DNA of 60,890 nucleotides from Thermoflexales bacterium (lineage in GTDB: Bacteria > Chloroflexota > Anaerolineae > J036 > Brachytrichaceae). Each line of letters begins with the position of its first letter. Position 1 is the stretch's first letter. The DNA lies in contig JANWUW010000055.1 in NCBI GenBank assembly GCA_025057935.1, positions 1-60,890 of the forward strand, read 5' to 3'. Position numbers and translations under genes: made by a program. A model generated the notes under the pieces. The model did not search any database and had not been told where the DNA came from. It saw only the letters and a list, made by a program, of their open reading frames with translations. Positions 8,534 to 16,622 of this stretch are shown piece by piece.

Positions 8534-9530
8534 CCTCGAGCAGCGCTGTGGTGAAAGCTTTGCTCACATCGACCTCGCCGAGAGCGTTGTACTGCTGCAG
8601 CATCTTCGCTAGAGCCTCCCACTGCTCTTTGGTCTGCCAGCCGATCCCTTTGGCTTGGTTATAGGGACCGAAAGCGTCGCGCAGTTCGGTCTCCAGCATG
8701 TAGCGCATGTGATTGGGATCGGCCTCTGGGCCGGTGTACTTCAGCACAATCTGCACGGCTTCGCTCACGTTCTGCCGCGCGTACTCGATGCCGCGCAGCG
8801 CAGCGCGCACGAAGCGCCGTATGGCTTCAGGGCGCTCGGCGAGATGTGCTTCGCTGGTCACGTAAGTTAAGCCTAGCGTTGGCACGCCGTAGTCGGCTGC
8901 GTCCCAGATCACTAGCTCTTGCCCAAGCTTCTTAGTGAGCAGGTAGGGTTCATTGGACTTGAACACTGGATACACATCCACTTTGCCCTCGACAAGCACG
9001 CGCGGGTCGAAGCCGACGTTCACGAGTTGCACCTTGTTCACATCAGCGCCAGCTGCGTTGAGCAAGGCAAAGAGATCAGGCGGCGGTGTGCCCTTGTAGC
9101 CGACCAGCTTGCCCTCCCAATCTTTGGGCGAGGTCATGCCAGAGGCTTTCTTGGCGACGAAGGCTTGCTGGCCGCGCTGGCCGATCAGCGCGATGCTCAC
9201 CAACGGCAAGCCGGGGTCGGCGCGGCGCTGCAACACGACGGCTGCGTCCGATGTGGTGACATGCACTTGCCCCGACATGAGCAACTGGATGTGCTGCCCT
9301 TGACCTGGGGAGTGCTCAATGGTCACATCAAGCCCTTCAGCCTCGAAGAATCCTTTCTCCTTTGCCACGTATGCGCCGACGAAAGGAAGGTTGGCTTGGG
9401 GCTTGTAGCCTGCCATGAAGACCAACTTTTGGCGAGCAGGTGGTGGCGCAGGAGGCAAAGTCACCTGACAGCCAGCGAGTGCGAACGCTGTCAACGAGAG
9501 CGCGACGATGGACAGCTTGTGCCTGAACAT
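8523..9530 (-). CDS. NMT1/THI5-like ABC transporter substrate-binding lipoprotein
   Basis: The 335-residue protein starts at ATG 9530, 9 bases after a TACAAT box, rather than at upstream in-frame codons that would precede the signal peptide by 72 residues. A lipobox L-A-G-C gives the mature Cys at residue 20. The body is an NMT1/SsuA-type periplasmic-binding fold: Y-V-A-K-E-K-G-F-F-E-A-E-G-L-D-V is the family signature, followed by G-Q-V-H-V-T-T-S-D-A. ThiY proteins of this family bind the thiamine pyrimidine moiety formylaminopyrimidine; other members bind sulfonates. Coupled to the ThiP-like permease by an 11-base overlap. Confidence 0.85.
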   Translation of the reverse strand: MFRHKLSIVALSLTAFALAGCQVTLPPAPPPARQKLVFMAGYKPQANLPFVGAYVAKEKGFFEAEGLDVTIEHSPGQGQHIQLLMSGQVHVTTSDAAVVLQRRADPGLPLVSIALIGQRGQQAFVAKKASGMTSPKDWEGKLVGYKGTPPPDLFALLNAAGADVNKVQLVNVGFDPRVLVEGKVDVYPVFKSNEPYLLTKKLGQELVIWDAADYGVPTLGLTYVTSEAHLAERPEAIRRFVRAALRGIEYARQNVSEAVQIVLKYTGPEADPNHMRYMLETELRDAFGPYNQAKGIGWQTKEQWEALAKMLQQYNALGEVDVSKAFTTALLEDAP

Positions 9531-9539
9531 AGCCTCGAA

Positions 9540-9545
9540 ATTGTA
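9540..9545 (-). promoter_or_regulatory. Candidate -10 box TACAAT, leaderless start
   Basis: TACAAT on the minus strand lies 9 bases before the ATG at 9530. It leaves no space for a TPP riboswitch or ribosome-binding site in the transcript. Confidence 0.55.
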
Positions 9546-9628
9546 TGCGAATGCAGTGATCGCGAAAGCGAGGTCGTCGGCTGCGAGCTGCGAAGGGCGC
9601 GCTAGAGGCGCTGGGCAACGTGCTAGCA

Positions 9629-9634
9629 TACAAT
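9629..9634 (+). promoter_or_regulatory. Candidate -10 box TACAAT, leaderless start
   Basis: TACAAT followed by C lies 11 bases before ATG 9646 and faces away from the box at 9545-9540, forming a divergent promoter region of about 85 bases. Confidence 0.55.
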
Positions 9635-9645
9635 CCACTCTAGCG

Positions 9646-11241
9646 ATGCAGCACGAGGTCGAGTGGCAGTTTGATGCTGAGGATGCTGAGCATTTAGCAG
9701 AGGTGCGTGCGTGGTTGCAAAAGCGGGCAAGCAAATCAGACCTCAAGCTTGGCGAGCCAACGACGCACGTGTTCCACGACCGCTATCTGGACACCGACGA
9801 TTGGCGCTTCTTCCGCGCAGGCTTCGCTCTGCGCGTGCGTGAGCATGAGGGAGGCACGCTGGAGGCAACGCTGAAGTCGCTCGATGCTGCTGACCAGGGG
9901 GCACGCGTGCGCCGAGAGTTGCGCGAGAAGTTGACGCGCATGCGCCGAAGCGCCGACTTTGCCGCGCTGGTGGTGCAGGCTGAGGGCGAAGTAGGGCAAC
10001 TTGTGCGCGCGGTGGTCGGCAACCATGCGCTTCGTGTTTGTTTTGTTCTCCGCACTCAGCGCGAGGTCTTTCCTCTGCATGTGGATGGCGCTGCGGCTGA
10101 GGTGGCGCTGGACGAAACGCACTTCGCCCATGATGGCAAGCGCGAAGCGCAGGTGATCTATCGCATCGAGGTAGAGGCGGCGCCAGATGTCGGCGATCAT
10201 GCGCTCAAAGCCTTGACTTCATTCGTGGACGCCCTCAGAGACAAGTGTGACCTTGAGCCAAGCCGCTTTTCCAAGTTCGAGCTCGGTCTGCGCGCTTACA
10301 AGCTCAAGCCGCAAGACTACAAGCCTGATCTCGGCACCCCTGCCACTGCTAAAGCTGCCGGCGAGGACCCTGAGCTTGGTGTTCTGGCGTTAGCGGTGTT
10401 GCGCGAGCACTTTGCTGCATTTTTGCACCATGAGCCGGGCGCGCGCTTGGGCATCTCGGCGGAGGGCGTGCACCGCATGCGCGTGGCAACGCGACGTTTG
10501 CGCGCTGCGCTGCGCTTCTTCCGCGATGCGCTTCCCGCCTCGGCGCAGCACTTCCGTGAGGAGCTGCGCTGGGTGACGGACGCGCTTGGCGCTGTGCGTG
10601 ACCTCGACGTTCAACGAGAGCGCCTAGAGCAGTGGCATGCTCAAGAGCCGAAAGCGGATCTCACCGCCCTCAACGCAGACTTAAGCCGTCGCTGGCAGGA
10701 AGCGCGGGTGCGCATGCTCGAAGCTTTAGACAGCGCGCGCTTCGCGCAGTTCGTCGGCGAAATGTCTGCCTGGTTGCGCGCGCCGGACGATCTGCCGCTC
10801 TTGGCGCGCCGATCGGCGCGCGCGCTTTTGCCCGCCTTGTTGATGAAGCGCTACGCAGCCGTGCGCGTGCTCGGCGACGCGATCACTGCTGAGTCCCCTG
10901 CTGAGTCGTATCACGCGCTGCGCATTCAGGTTAAGCGCTTGCGCTACGCCCTAGAAAGCGCTGCATGCCTGTACCCCAAGGTTGCAGAGAGTTTCGTGCC
11001 ACGCCTGATTGCCTTGCAAGACTTGCTGGGTGAGCATCACGATGCACATGTGGCGCTAGAGCAGTTGCGCGCCGTAGCGCAGTCAGCAGCGCTCGCCGAG
11101 AGCAGTCGCCGCGCGTTGGACAAACTCGCGCGTCACTACGCGCGCCAAGCTGCCGAAGCTGTGGAGTGCTTCCCAGAAGCGTACCAGCGCATCTGCGGCA
11201 AGGCTTGGGTGCGCGTGTTGCGAGAGATTGACGAGGCTTGA
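9646..11241 (+). CDS. CYTH-CHAD domain protein
   Basis: The 531-residue protein has an N-terminal CYTH triphosphate-tunnel domain (about residues 3-220) and a C-terminal CHAD domain (about 240-525). CYTH enzymes hydrolyse tripolyphosphate or organic triphosphates; CHAD helices bind inorganic polyphosphate through conserved His, Arg and Lys, seen here as H-R-M-R-V-A-T-R-R-L-R and Y-H-A-L-R-I-Q-V-K-R-L-R-Y. The CYTH signature ExExK reads E-V-E-W-Q, so the Lys is replaced by Gln6, although later E/K/R tunnel residues are present. I start at ATG 9646, just before the CYTH motif and downstream of a TACAAT box, instead of 46 codons earlier inside the divergent gene. The stop overlaps the amidase start by 4 bases. 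Confidence 0.9.
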   Translation: MQHEVEWQFDAEDAEHLAEVRAWLQKRASKSDLKLGEPTTHVFHDRYLDTDDWRFFRAGFALRVREHEGGTLEATLKSLDAADQGARVRRELREKLTRMRRSADFAALVVQAEGEVGQLVRAVVGNHALRVCFVLRTQREVFPLHVDGAAAEVALDETHFAHDGKREAQVIYRIEVEAAPDVGDHALKALTSFVDALRDKCDLEPSRFSKFELGLRAYKLKPQDYKPDLGTPATAKAAGEDPELGVLALAVLREHFAAFLHHEPGARLGISAEGVHRMRVATRRLRAALRFFRDALPASAQHFREELRWVTDALGAVRDLDVQRERLEQWHAQEPKADLTALNADLSRRWQEARVRMLEALDSARFAQFVGEMSAWLRAPDDLPLLARRSARALLPALLMKRYAAVRVLGDAITAESPAESYHALRIQVKRLRYALESAACLYPKVAESFVPRLIALQDLLGEHHDAHVALEQLRAVAQSAALAESSRRALDKLARHYARQAAEAVECFPEAYQRICGKAWVRVLREIDEA

Positions 11242-12797
11242 GGGCTTCAGACGCACTTCACACGCTTTCAGCCACTCAGCTTGTCACTGCTTTGCGCGAA
11301 GGCAGCGTGAGCGCACGTGAGGTGGTGCAAGCGCATGTGTCGCGCATTGCGTGCGTCAATCAGCGCATCAACGCGCTGGTGGTGCCGCTCTTCGAGCAAG
11401 CGCTTCGAGAGGCTGAAGCAGCCGACGCGCGCCGTGAGCAAAGCGCGCCGCTGCCGCCGCTGCATGGATTGCCCATCACGCTGAAGGAATGCCTTGATTG
11501 GCAAGATACGCCAAGCACGTGTGGGCTTGCAGCGCGTCGTGCCGACCGCGCGGCTGCGTCTGATCCACACGTGCTGAAGTTGGTGCGCGCAGGCGCGATT
11601 GTGATTGGCAAGACCAACGTGCCGCAGGCGCTGATCTTCAACGAGAGCGTCAACACGGTATATGGACGCACGCGCAATCCTTGGCGCCTAAACCGCACGC
11701 CCGGCGGCAGCAGTGGCGGCGAGGCTGCCCTGATCGCTGCTGGCGGATCGCCATTGGGTCTCGGCACGGATATCGGTGGCAGTTTGCGTTTGCCAGCAAG
11801 TTTCTGCGGCATTGTCAGCCTCAAGCCAACCACAGCGCGCTTGCCTGATCGCACGCGCTATGGCGCTCAGCCGCTTGCGTTCGGACCCGTGGCTTCTGTG
11901 GTTGGTCCGATGGCGCGCGAGGTGGATGACCTCACGCTTGCCTTGCGTGTGCTCCTCGCCGACTCCCCCGTAGGGTTCACAGAGCCCGACCTCGTTGATT
12001 TGCGTGCGCTGCGCGTGGCGTATTACACAGAGGACCCGTTGTTCGAGCCGGCGCCGGCAGTGGTGCGCGCCGTGAACGAGTCGGTAAGTGCGCTGCGCGC
12101 CCATGGCGCACATGTGGTGCCTTGGACGCCGCCCGACGTTGACGAAGCACTTGGGCTCTACGTGCGCATGCTGACCGCAGACGCGGCTGCGCTGATTCGC
12201 CAAGCGCTCGGCGACGAGCAGCCGCTACCAGAGATCGCCTTGCTGGCTTGGCTGGCGCGGCGATCGCGTCGCGCTTTGCGCATCTTAACGCCGCTGCTGC
12301 GGCTGCTCGGACAGGGAACGTTTGCCACGCAAGTTCAGCATCTTGGCTTCTCAGCAAGCGATCGGGCGTGCTTTGTCGAGGAGGCGCGCGCGTATGCTCT
12401 TCGTTTTGCGCAAGCGCTTGACGAAGCGCAGGGAGGTCCATTTGACCTGATCGTGTGTCCGGTCTGCTTCTCTCCAGCTTGGCTCCATGGCGATTCGCGC
12501 TTTCTCGTCACTGGTGGCGCTTATTGCGTGCTTTACAACCTGCTTGGCTACCCTGCAGGCGTTGCGCCAGTGGTGACCGTTGAACCCAGCGAGGCGCATT
12601 ACCCATCCTTCCCTGGGCTTGACGTGGCGCGATGGGTAGCTTGGCGCGTGCAGCGCGGAAGCATTGGCTTGCCCGTTGGCGTGCAGGTGATCGCGCGTCC
12701 AAATCAAGAACACCTCGTGTTGGCAGCGCTGAAGGCGATCCATGTTGATGCTCGTCGGCGCGGTTTGTTCCCCGCCACGCTGCCGACGCTGCTCTGA
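11238..12797 (+). CDS. Amidase signature family hydrolase
   Basis: The 519-residue enzyme belongs to the amidase signature family (GatA, FAAH, urea amidolyase-like). All three catalytic residues are present: Lys in L-P-I-T-L-K-E-C, the cis-Ser in G-G-S-S-G-G, and the nucleophilic Ser in D-I-G-G-S-L-R. It hydrolyses an amide of unknown identity; the lack of gatB/gatC nearby argues against a tRNA amidotransferase role, and the hydrophobic central region recalls fatty-acid-amide hydrolases. The start TTG overlaps the previous stop as TTGA, suggesting coupling with the CYTH-CHAD gene. Confidence 0.9.
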   Translation: MRASDALHTLSATQLVTALREGSVSAREVVQAHVSRIACVNQRINALVVPLFEQALREAEAADARREQSAPLPPLHGLPITLKECLDWQDTPSTCGLAARRADRAAASDPHVLKLVRAGAIVIGKTNVPQALIFNESVNTVYGRTRNPWRLNRTPGGSSGGEAALIAAGGSPLGLGTDIGGSLRLPASFCGIVSLKPTTARLPDRTRYGAQPLAFGPVASVVGPMAREVDDLTLALRVLLADSPVGFTEPDLVDLRALRVAYYTEDPLFEPAPAVVRAVNESVSALRAHGAHVVPWTPPDVDEALGLYVRMLTADAAALIRQALGDEQPLPEIALLAWLARRSRRALRILTPLLRLLGQGTFATQVQHLGFSASDRACFVEEARAYALRFAQALDEAQGGPFDLIVCPVCFSPAWLHGDSRFLVTGGAYCVLYNLLGYPAGVAPVVTVEPSEAHYPSFPGLDVARWVAWRVQRGSIGLPVGVQVIARPNQEHLVLAALKAIHVDARRRGLFPATLPTLL

Positions 12798-12806
12798 GCG
12801 CGTCAC

Positions 12807-12812
12807 TACAAT
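12807..12812 (+). promoter_or_regulatory. Candidate -10 box TACAAT, leaderless start
   Basis: TACAAT followed by C ends 7 bases before ATG 12820, so the expected transcription start coincides with the start codon. Confidence 0.6.
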
Positions 12813-12819
12813 CGCAGTG

Positions 12820-14199
12820 ATGCGTTTCGACCGCATGGATCGCGCTGCGCTAAGCACGGCTGCCGCGTTGGCCTTCCTGACGCTGGTAGTGATTTGGCGC
12901 GGCGATCGCGTCGGCGTGCGAGTGACGCAAGTTACGCCAGCGGATGGCGCGCGTTTTGTAGCTGCGCGCCAAGGAGTGGCGCTGACCTTCAGCGAAGCCA
13001 TGGATCGCACCTCAGTCGAGGCGCGGATGCATATCACACCCGCAGTGAGCGGGACGCTGCAGTGGAACGGCACGACGCTGCGCTGGAAGCCAACTCAGCC
13101 ACTTATGCCTGGCACGTACTACACCTTCACTCTCGAAGCCGGCGCGCGCAGCGTGCGGGGGCGGCAGTTGCTCGAGGCAGTGCAAGTCGCGTTTCGCGTT
13201 GCGCCATTGCGCGTAGCGTGGTTGGCACCTGCGGACGGCAGCGCCAATCTGTTCGTACTCGACCTCTCGCAGCCCGACGCCGCGCCGGTACCGATTACCA
13301 GCGAGCCGTTTGGTCTGTACGACTACGCAGTCAGCCCCGATGGCACACGCATTGCCTACAGTGCTAACCGCGCAGCAACAGATTCCGAGCGCGACCTCTG
13401 GTTGATCAACGCAGACGGCAGTGGGCGCACGTTGCTTGTGCAGTGTGACAGCGAGGTGTGCCAAGCGCCGTCGTGGTCGGGCGATGGCGCTGTGATCGCG
13501 TTTGAGCGCCGACCGCTAATCGCTGGAGCAGTGGGGCGTGCCCCGGGCCCGGGACGGATTTGGCTCTACGACACGCAGACGGAGCAGGCAGCCCCCTTAT
13601 TTGCCGACACTCAACGCTTAGGTTCGCTGCCGCGCTTTGCGCCCGCGGATCGATGGTTGGCGTTCTACGATCCTTTGGAGAGCGCCGTTGTCGTACTGGA
13701 TATGCTCGGCAACGCGCAAGTCTTGTTGCCAAGTGCGCTCGGTGATTCTGGAGCTTGGTCGCCCGATGGGCGGCGCTTGCTTTACCCCGACCTCGTGGCT
13801 GTGGACAATGAGCAATATGCCCAGCTCGTGGTTGCGGACATCGAGACAGAGATCATCACACCGGTCTTACCGCTCACGCGTGCTAATCTCAGCAGTGCAG
13901 CATGGTCGCCGCTGGGCGACTGGATCGCGTTCGGTTATCAGCTTAGCCCCGCAATAGGTGGCGCAGGCGTGCAAGTATGGCGCGCGCGCACCGACGGCAG
14001 CGAGGCAACACCGCTCACGCAGGACTCAAGCTACACCTACGGCGCGATCAGTTGGAGCCCCGATGGGACATGGCTGCTAGCGCAGCGCTTTTACTTGCCG
14101 AGCATTGAAGCGAAGCCAGAGGTGTGGCTGATCCGCGCAGATGGCAGCGAGCGCCGCTTGCTCGCGCGCAATGCAGCTCAGCCCGCGTGGATGCCGTGA
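12820..14199 (+). CDS. Membrane-anchored Big_5/SbsA Ig-like and PD40 (TolB-like) propeller protein
   Basis: The 459-residue product begins with a short signal anchor (residues 9-25), then an Ig-like SbsA/Big_5 domain (about 35-125) with its usual pattern T-P-A-D-G-A ... F-S-E-A-M-D ... P-G-T-Y-Y-T-F-T. The rest is a TolB-like PD40 propeller with W-S-P-D-G / W-S-G-D-G / S-P-D-G-T-R-I-A-Y blades. The start at 12820 follows a TACAAT box; 26 in-frame codons upstream lie in the promoter and amidase end. Its role is likely extracytoplasmic binding; no catalytic domain is present. It converges on gltX with a 9-base gap. Confidence 0.75.
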   Translation: MRFDRMDRAALSTAAALAFLTLVVIWRGDRVGVRVTQVTPADGARFVAARQGVALTFSEAMDRTSVEARMHITPAVSGTLQWNGTTLRWKPTQPLMPGTYYTFTLEAGARSVRGRQLLEAVQVAFRVAPLRVAWLAPADGSANLFVLDLSQPDAAPVPITSEPFGLYDYAVSPDGTRIAYSANRAATDSERDLWLINADGSGRTLLVQCDSEVCQAPSWSGDGAVIAFERRPLIAGAVGRAPGPGRIWLYDTQTEQAAPLFADTQRLGSLPRFAPADRWLAFYDPLESAVVVLDMLGNAQVLLPSALGDSGAWSPDGRRLLYPDLVAVDNEQYAQLVVADIETEIITPVLPLTRANLSSAAWSPLGDWIAFGYQLSPAIGGAGVQVWRARTDGSEATPLTQDSSYTYGAISWSPDGTWLLAQRFYLPSIEAKPEVWLIRADGSERRLLARNAAQPAWMP

Positions 14200-14208
14200 T
14201 TCGCTGCC

Positions 14209-15738
14209 TCAAGCGCGATCGAGCTGCGATTGCTTAAGGCGTTCCAGCGCGCGCTCCAGCCGCGCCACGCACGTCTCGCGCCCTAGCACCGCCATGCTAG
14301 CGAACAGCGGCGGCGTCACGCTCTTTCCGCTTACTGCGTTGCGCACGATGCTGAAGAGCTGCGTCGGCTTCAAGCCGAGCTCGGCGCACAGTTGGCGCAT
14401 CGCTTGTTCCAAAGGCTGGTCTTCAAAAGGCTCAAACGCGCGCACCAGCTCCAGCGTTGCTTCAAGGGCTTGGATAGAGGCTGCCCGATCCATCTTTGGA
14501 CCGATCAGCGCCTCAACAGGCGGCGTCTCGATTTCTTGAAAGATGAAGTCCACGAAAGAGGCAGCCTCGGTGAGCTTCTTGATGCGCTCCTTGATGTGCG
14601 GGGTGATCCGCAACAACTTCTCGAAGCGCTCGGTGCTCTCGATTCGGATGCCCGCGCGCTCTAGGAAGGGGACGAGGCGATGCGCAAGGTCTTCGTCGCG
14701 CAAGCGGCGAATGTGCACGCCGTTGAGCCAGTCAAGCTTGTTGTAGTCGAAGATCGCTGGCGAGCTTCCCACGCCTTCTAGCGAGAAGCGGGCAATCAGC
14801 TCCTCGACGGTGAACACGTTTTGCTCATCGCCACCGCCTGGTGCCCACCCGAGCAGAGCAAGGAAGTTGATCAGCGCCTCAGGGATGTAGCCTTGGTCGC
14901 GGAACTCAAACACGCTCTGCGCGCCGTGGCGCTTGCTCAGCTTTTTGCCGTCAGTGCCGAGCACGTTGGGCAGATGCACCCATTTTGGCTCTTGCCAGCC
15001 GAAGTAGCGGTAGAGCAACACGTGCTTCGGCGCGCTGGAGAGCCAATCGTCGCCGCGCAGCACATGCGTGACGCCTTGGAGGTGGTCGTCTACGACGACC
15101 GCGAGGTGATAGGTGGGGAAACCATCTGCCTTGAGCAGCACTTGGTCGTCAATCTGGCTGTTGTCAAAGCGCAGCCGCCCACGGATCAGGTCGTCGAACT
15201 CGGTGTAGCCTTCGCGAGGCAAGACGCGCATGCGAATCACGTGGGGTTCGTCAGGGCGCACATCCGTGCGCAGGCGCATTTCCTCGCGGAAGATGAAGGT
15301 CTGCTTGCGCGCTTGAGCTGCTTCGCGCATGCGCGCCAGCTCTTCGGGCGTCTCGTTGGCGCGGTAAGCGTAGCCGTGTTCCACTAGCCACTCCGCCCAT
15401 TGCTTGTAGAGTGGCAGACGGTGCGACTGCACGAAGGGCCCAGGCACGCCGCGATATTCGCCGTCGTCGAGCGCGCCGGGGTAGTCCTCGTTGGTCTTCA
15501 TTGTGCGCAGCTCCTCGTGATCGGGCCCGCCATCGAGGGTTAAACCGAGCCAGTCGAACGCCTCGAGGATGCGGCGCGTGGCGCTGGGCACGTAACGATC
15601 TTGGTCAGTGTCTTCGATGCGGATGAAGAACTCGCCGCCCGTGTGGCGCGCCAACAACCAACTGAAGAGCGCCGTGCGCACGCCGCCAATGTGCAGCTCA
15701 CCGGTCGGCGAGGGCGCGAAGCGCGTGCGCGCTTTCAT
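14209..15738 (-). CDS. gltX: Glutamyl-tRNA synthetase
   Basis: The 509-residue class I aminoacyl-tRNA synthetase charges tRNA with glutamate. It has the HIGH motif in T-G-E-L-H-I-G-G near residue 18, the zinc/acceptor-binding region, and the KMSKS loop as K-L-S-K-R-H-G near residue 255. The start is ATG 15738, which overlaps the ndk stop as ATGA; the GTG four codons upstream lies inside ndk. Length and C-terminal helical anticodon domain are normal. A single GluRS is common in bacteria that make Gln-tRNA by transamidation, but no gatCAB is in the window. Confidence 0.95.
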   Translation of the reverse strand: MKARTRFAPSPTGELHIGGVRTALFSWLLARHTGGEFFIRIEDTDQDRYVPSATRRILEAFDWLGLTLDGGPDHEELRTMKTNEDYPGALDDGEYRGVPGPFVQSHRLPLYKQWAEWLVEHGYAYRANETPEELARMREAAQARKQTFIFREEMRLRTDVRPDEPHVIRMRVLPREGYTEFDDLIRGRLRFDNSQIDDQVLLKADGFPTYHLAVVVDDHLQGVTHVLRGDDWLSSAPKHVLLYRYFGWQEPKWVHLPNVLGTDGKKLSKRHGAQSVFEFRDQGYIPEALINFLALLGWAPGGGDEQNVFTVEELIARFSLEGVGSSPAIFDYNKLDWLNGVHIRRLRDEDLAHRLVPFLERAGIRIESTERFEKLLRITPHIKERIKKLTEAASFVDFIFQEIETPPVEALIGPKMDRAASIQALEATLELVRAFEPFEDQPLEQAMRQLCAELGLKPTQLFSIVRNAVSGKSVTPPLFASMAVLGRETCVARLERALERLKQSQLDRA

Positions 15739-16184
15739 TCCTTCAACCACACGTCGCTGCTGCGCTGGTAGCTGATCAGCTCTTCCGGCTTGAAGTAGAG
15801 CGCGATCTCGCGCTCAGCCGTTGCTGGGCTATCGCTGCCGTGGACGATGTTGCGCGAGATGTCCAACCCAAAGTCGGCGCGGATGCTGCCGGGCGCGGCT
15901 TCTGTGGGGCGCGTGGCGCCCATCGTTTGGCGTGCGGCAGCGATGGCATTCGGACCCTCAAGACACATCACAACCACTGGCGCGGAGGTGATGTAGTTCA
16001 CGGTGCTCTCGTAGAAGCTCTTGCCCTTGTGCTCAGCGTAGTGCTCTTCAGCGAGTTCGCGGGGAATTTGCATCAACTTTAGACCAGCGATGCGCAAGCC
16101 GCGTTGCTCGAAGCGCTTGATCACTTCGCCGACCAATCCGCGCTGCACGCCGTCTGGCTTGATGATGATCAAGGTGCGTTCCAT
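15735..16184 (-). CDS. ndk: Nucleoside diphosphate kinase
   Basis: This 149-residue cytosolic enzyme transfers gamma-phosphate between nucleoside triphosphates and diphosphates through a phosphohistidine. The start R-T-L-I-I-I-K-P-D-G-V and the active site N-I-V-H-G-S-D-S (His about 119) are canonical. A purine-rich GGAGAGG sits 4-10 bases before the ATG, and a TATCAT hexamer further upstream on the same strand is a candidate -10. The stop overlaps the gltX start as ATGA, making a coupled ndk-gltX unit. Confidence 0.97.
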   Translation of the reverse strand: MERTLIIIKPDGVQRGLVGEVIKRFEQRGLRIAGLKLMQIPRELAEEHYAEHKGKSFYESTVNYITSAPVVVMCLEGPNAIAAARQTMGATRPTEAAPGSIRADFGLDISRNIVHGSDSPATAEREIALYFKPEELISYQRSSDVWLKE

Positions 16185-16354
16185 GGTGCCTCTCCGTAGC
16201 AGGGCGCAATGATACTCGCGGTTGCTTCCAGATCACTACGTTGCCCAGATGCCTGACTGCGTGGGCGCAATGAGAAGATGCTCAACCTTCGCAGGCGTAA
16301 GGAGGGAATGCGCCCACAAGCGCGAGCTGCGCGATGTGGTAGGCTTTTGCGGCA

Positions 16355-16615
16355 ATGCCGCTTTACGTGTATGTGTGTCCCGCGTGTGGCGTCGAGGTAG
16401 AAGAGCTGCGCCCCGCGGCGCGCGCTGATGATCCTGTGGACTGCCCGGTCTGCAACGCGCGCTGCGAGCGCGGCGTATCCCTCTTCGCCGTCAGCAGCGG
16501 GCAAAAAGAGAAGAACACTACGCGTCGAAAACCCAAGCATCGCCCCGGCTGCCCGTGCTGCACGATACGTGCTCCTTCCACAACGTCTCGTTCAACTTCA
16601 GCGGCTACTTCGTGA
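16355..16615 (+). CDS. FmdB-type zinc-ribbon protein, probably frameshifted near its 3' end
   Basis: The first 45 residues form a FmdB-like zinc ribbon: M-P-L-Y-V-Y-V-C-P-A-C-G, then C-P-V-C-N. The role of these small proteins is largely unknown. The frame as it stands ends at 16615 with a tail using codons that are rare in this genome. A different frame (shifted -1) from about 16500 to 16626 uses typical codons, reads ...S-F-H-N-V-S-F-N-F-S-G-Y-F-V-M-K-P, and stops in an ATGA overlap with the cobW-like start at 16623. I infer the true product ends at 16626 and that one base is missing or extra, most simply in the A5 run around 16502-16506. Confidence 0.65.
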   Translation: MPLYVYVCPACGVEVEELRPAARADDPVDCPVCNARCERGVSLFAVSSGQKEKNTTRRKPKHRPGCPCCTIRAPSTTSRSTSAATS

Positions 16616-16622
16616 TGAAGCC

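Noticed and set aside
9531..9645. Possible TPP riboswitch upstream of the ThiY-like gene
   Set aside because: The TACAAT box is 9 bases before the ATG, leaving no transcribed leader. No thi-box pattern is seen in the region.
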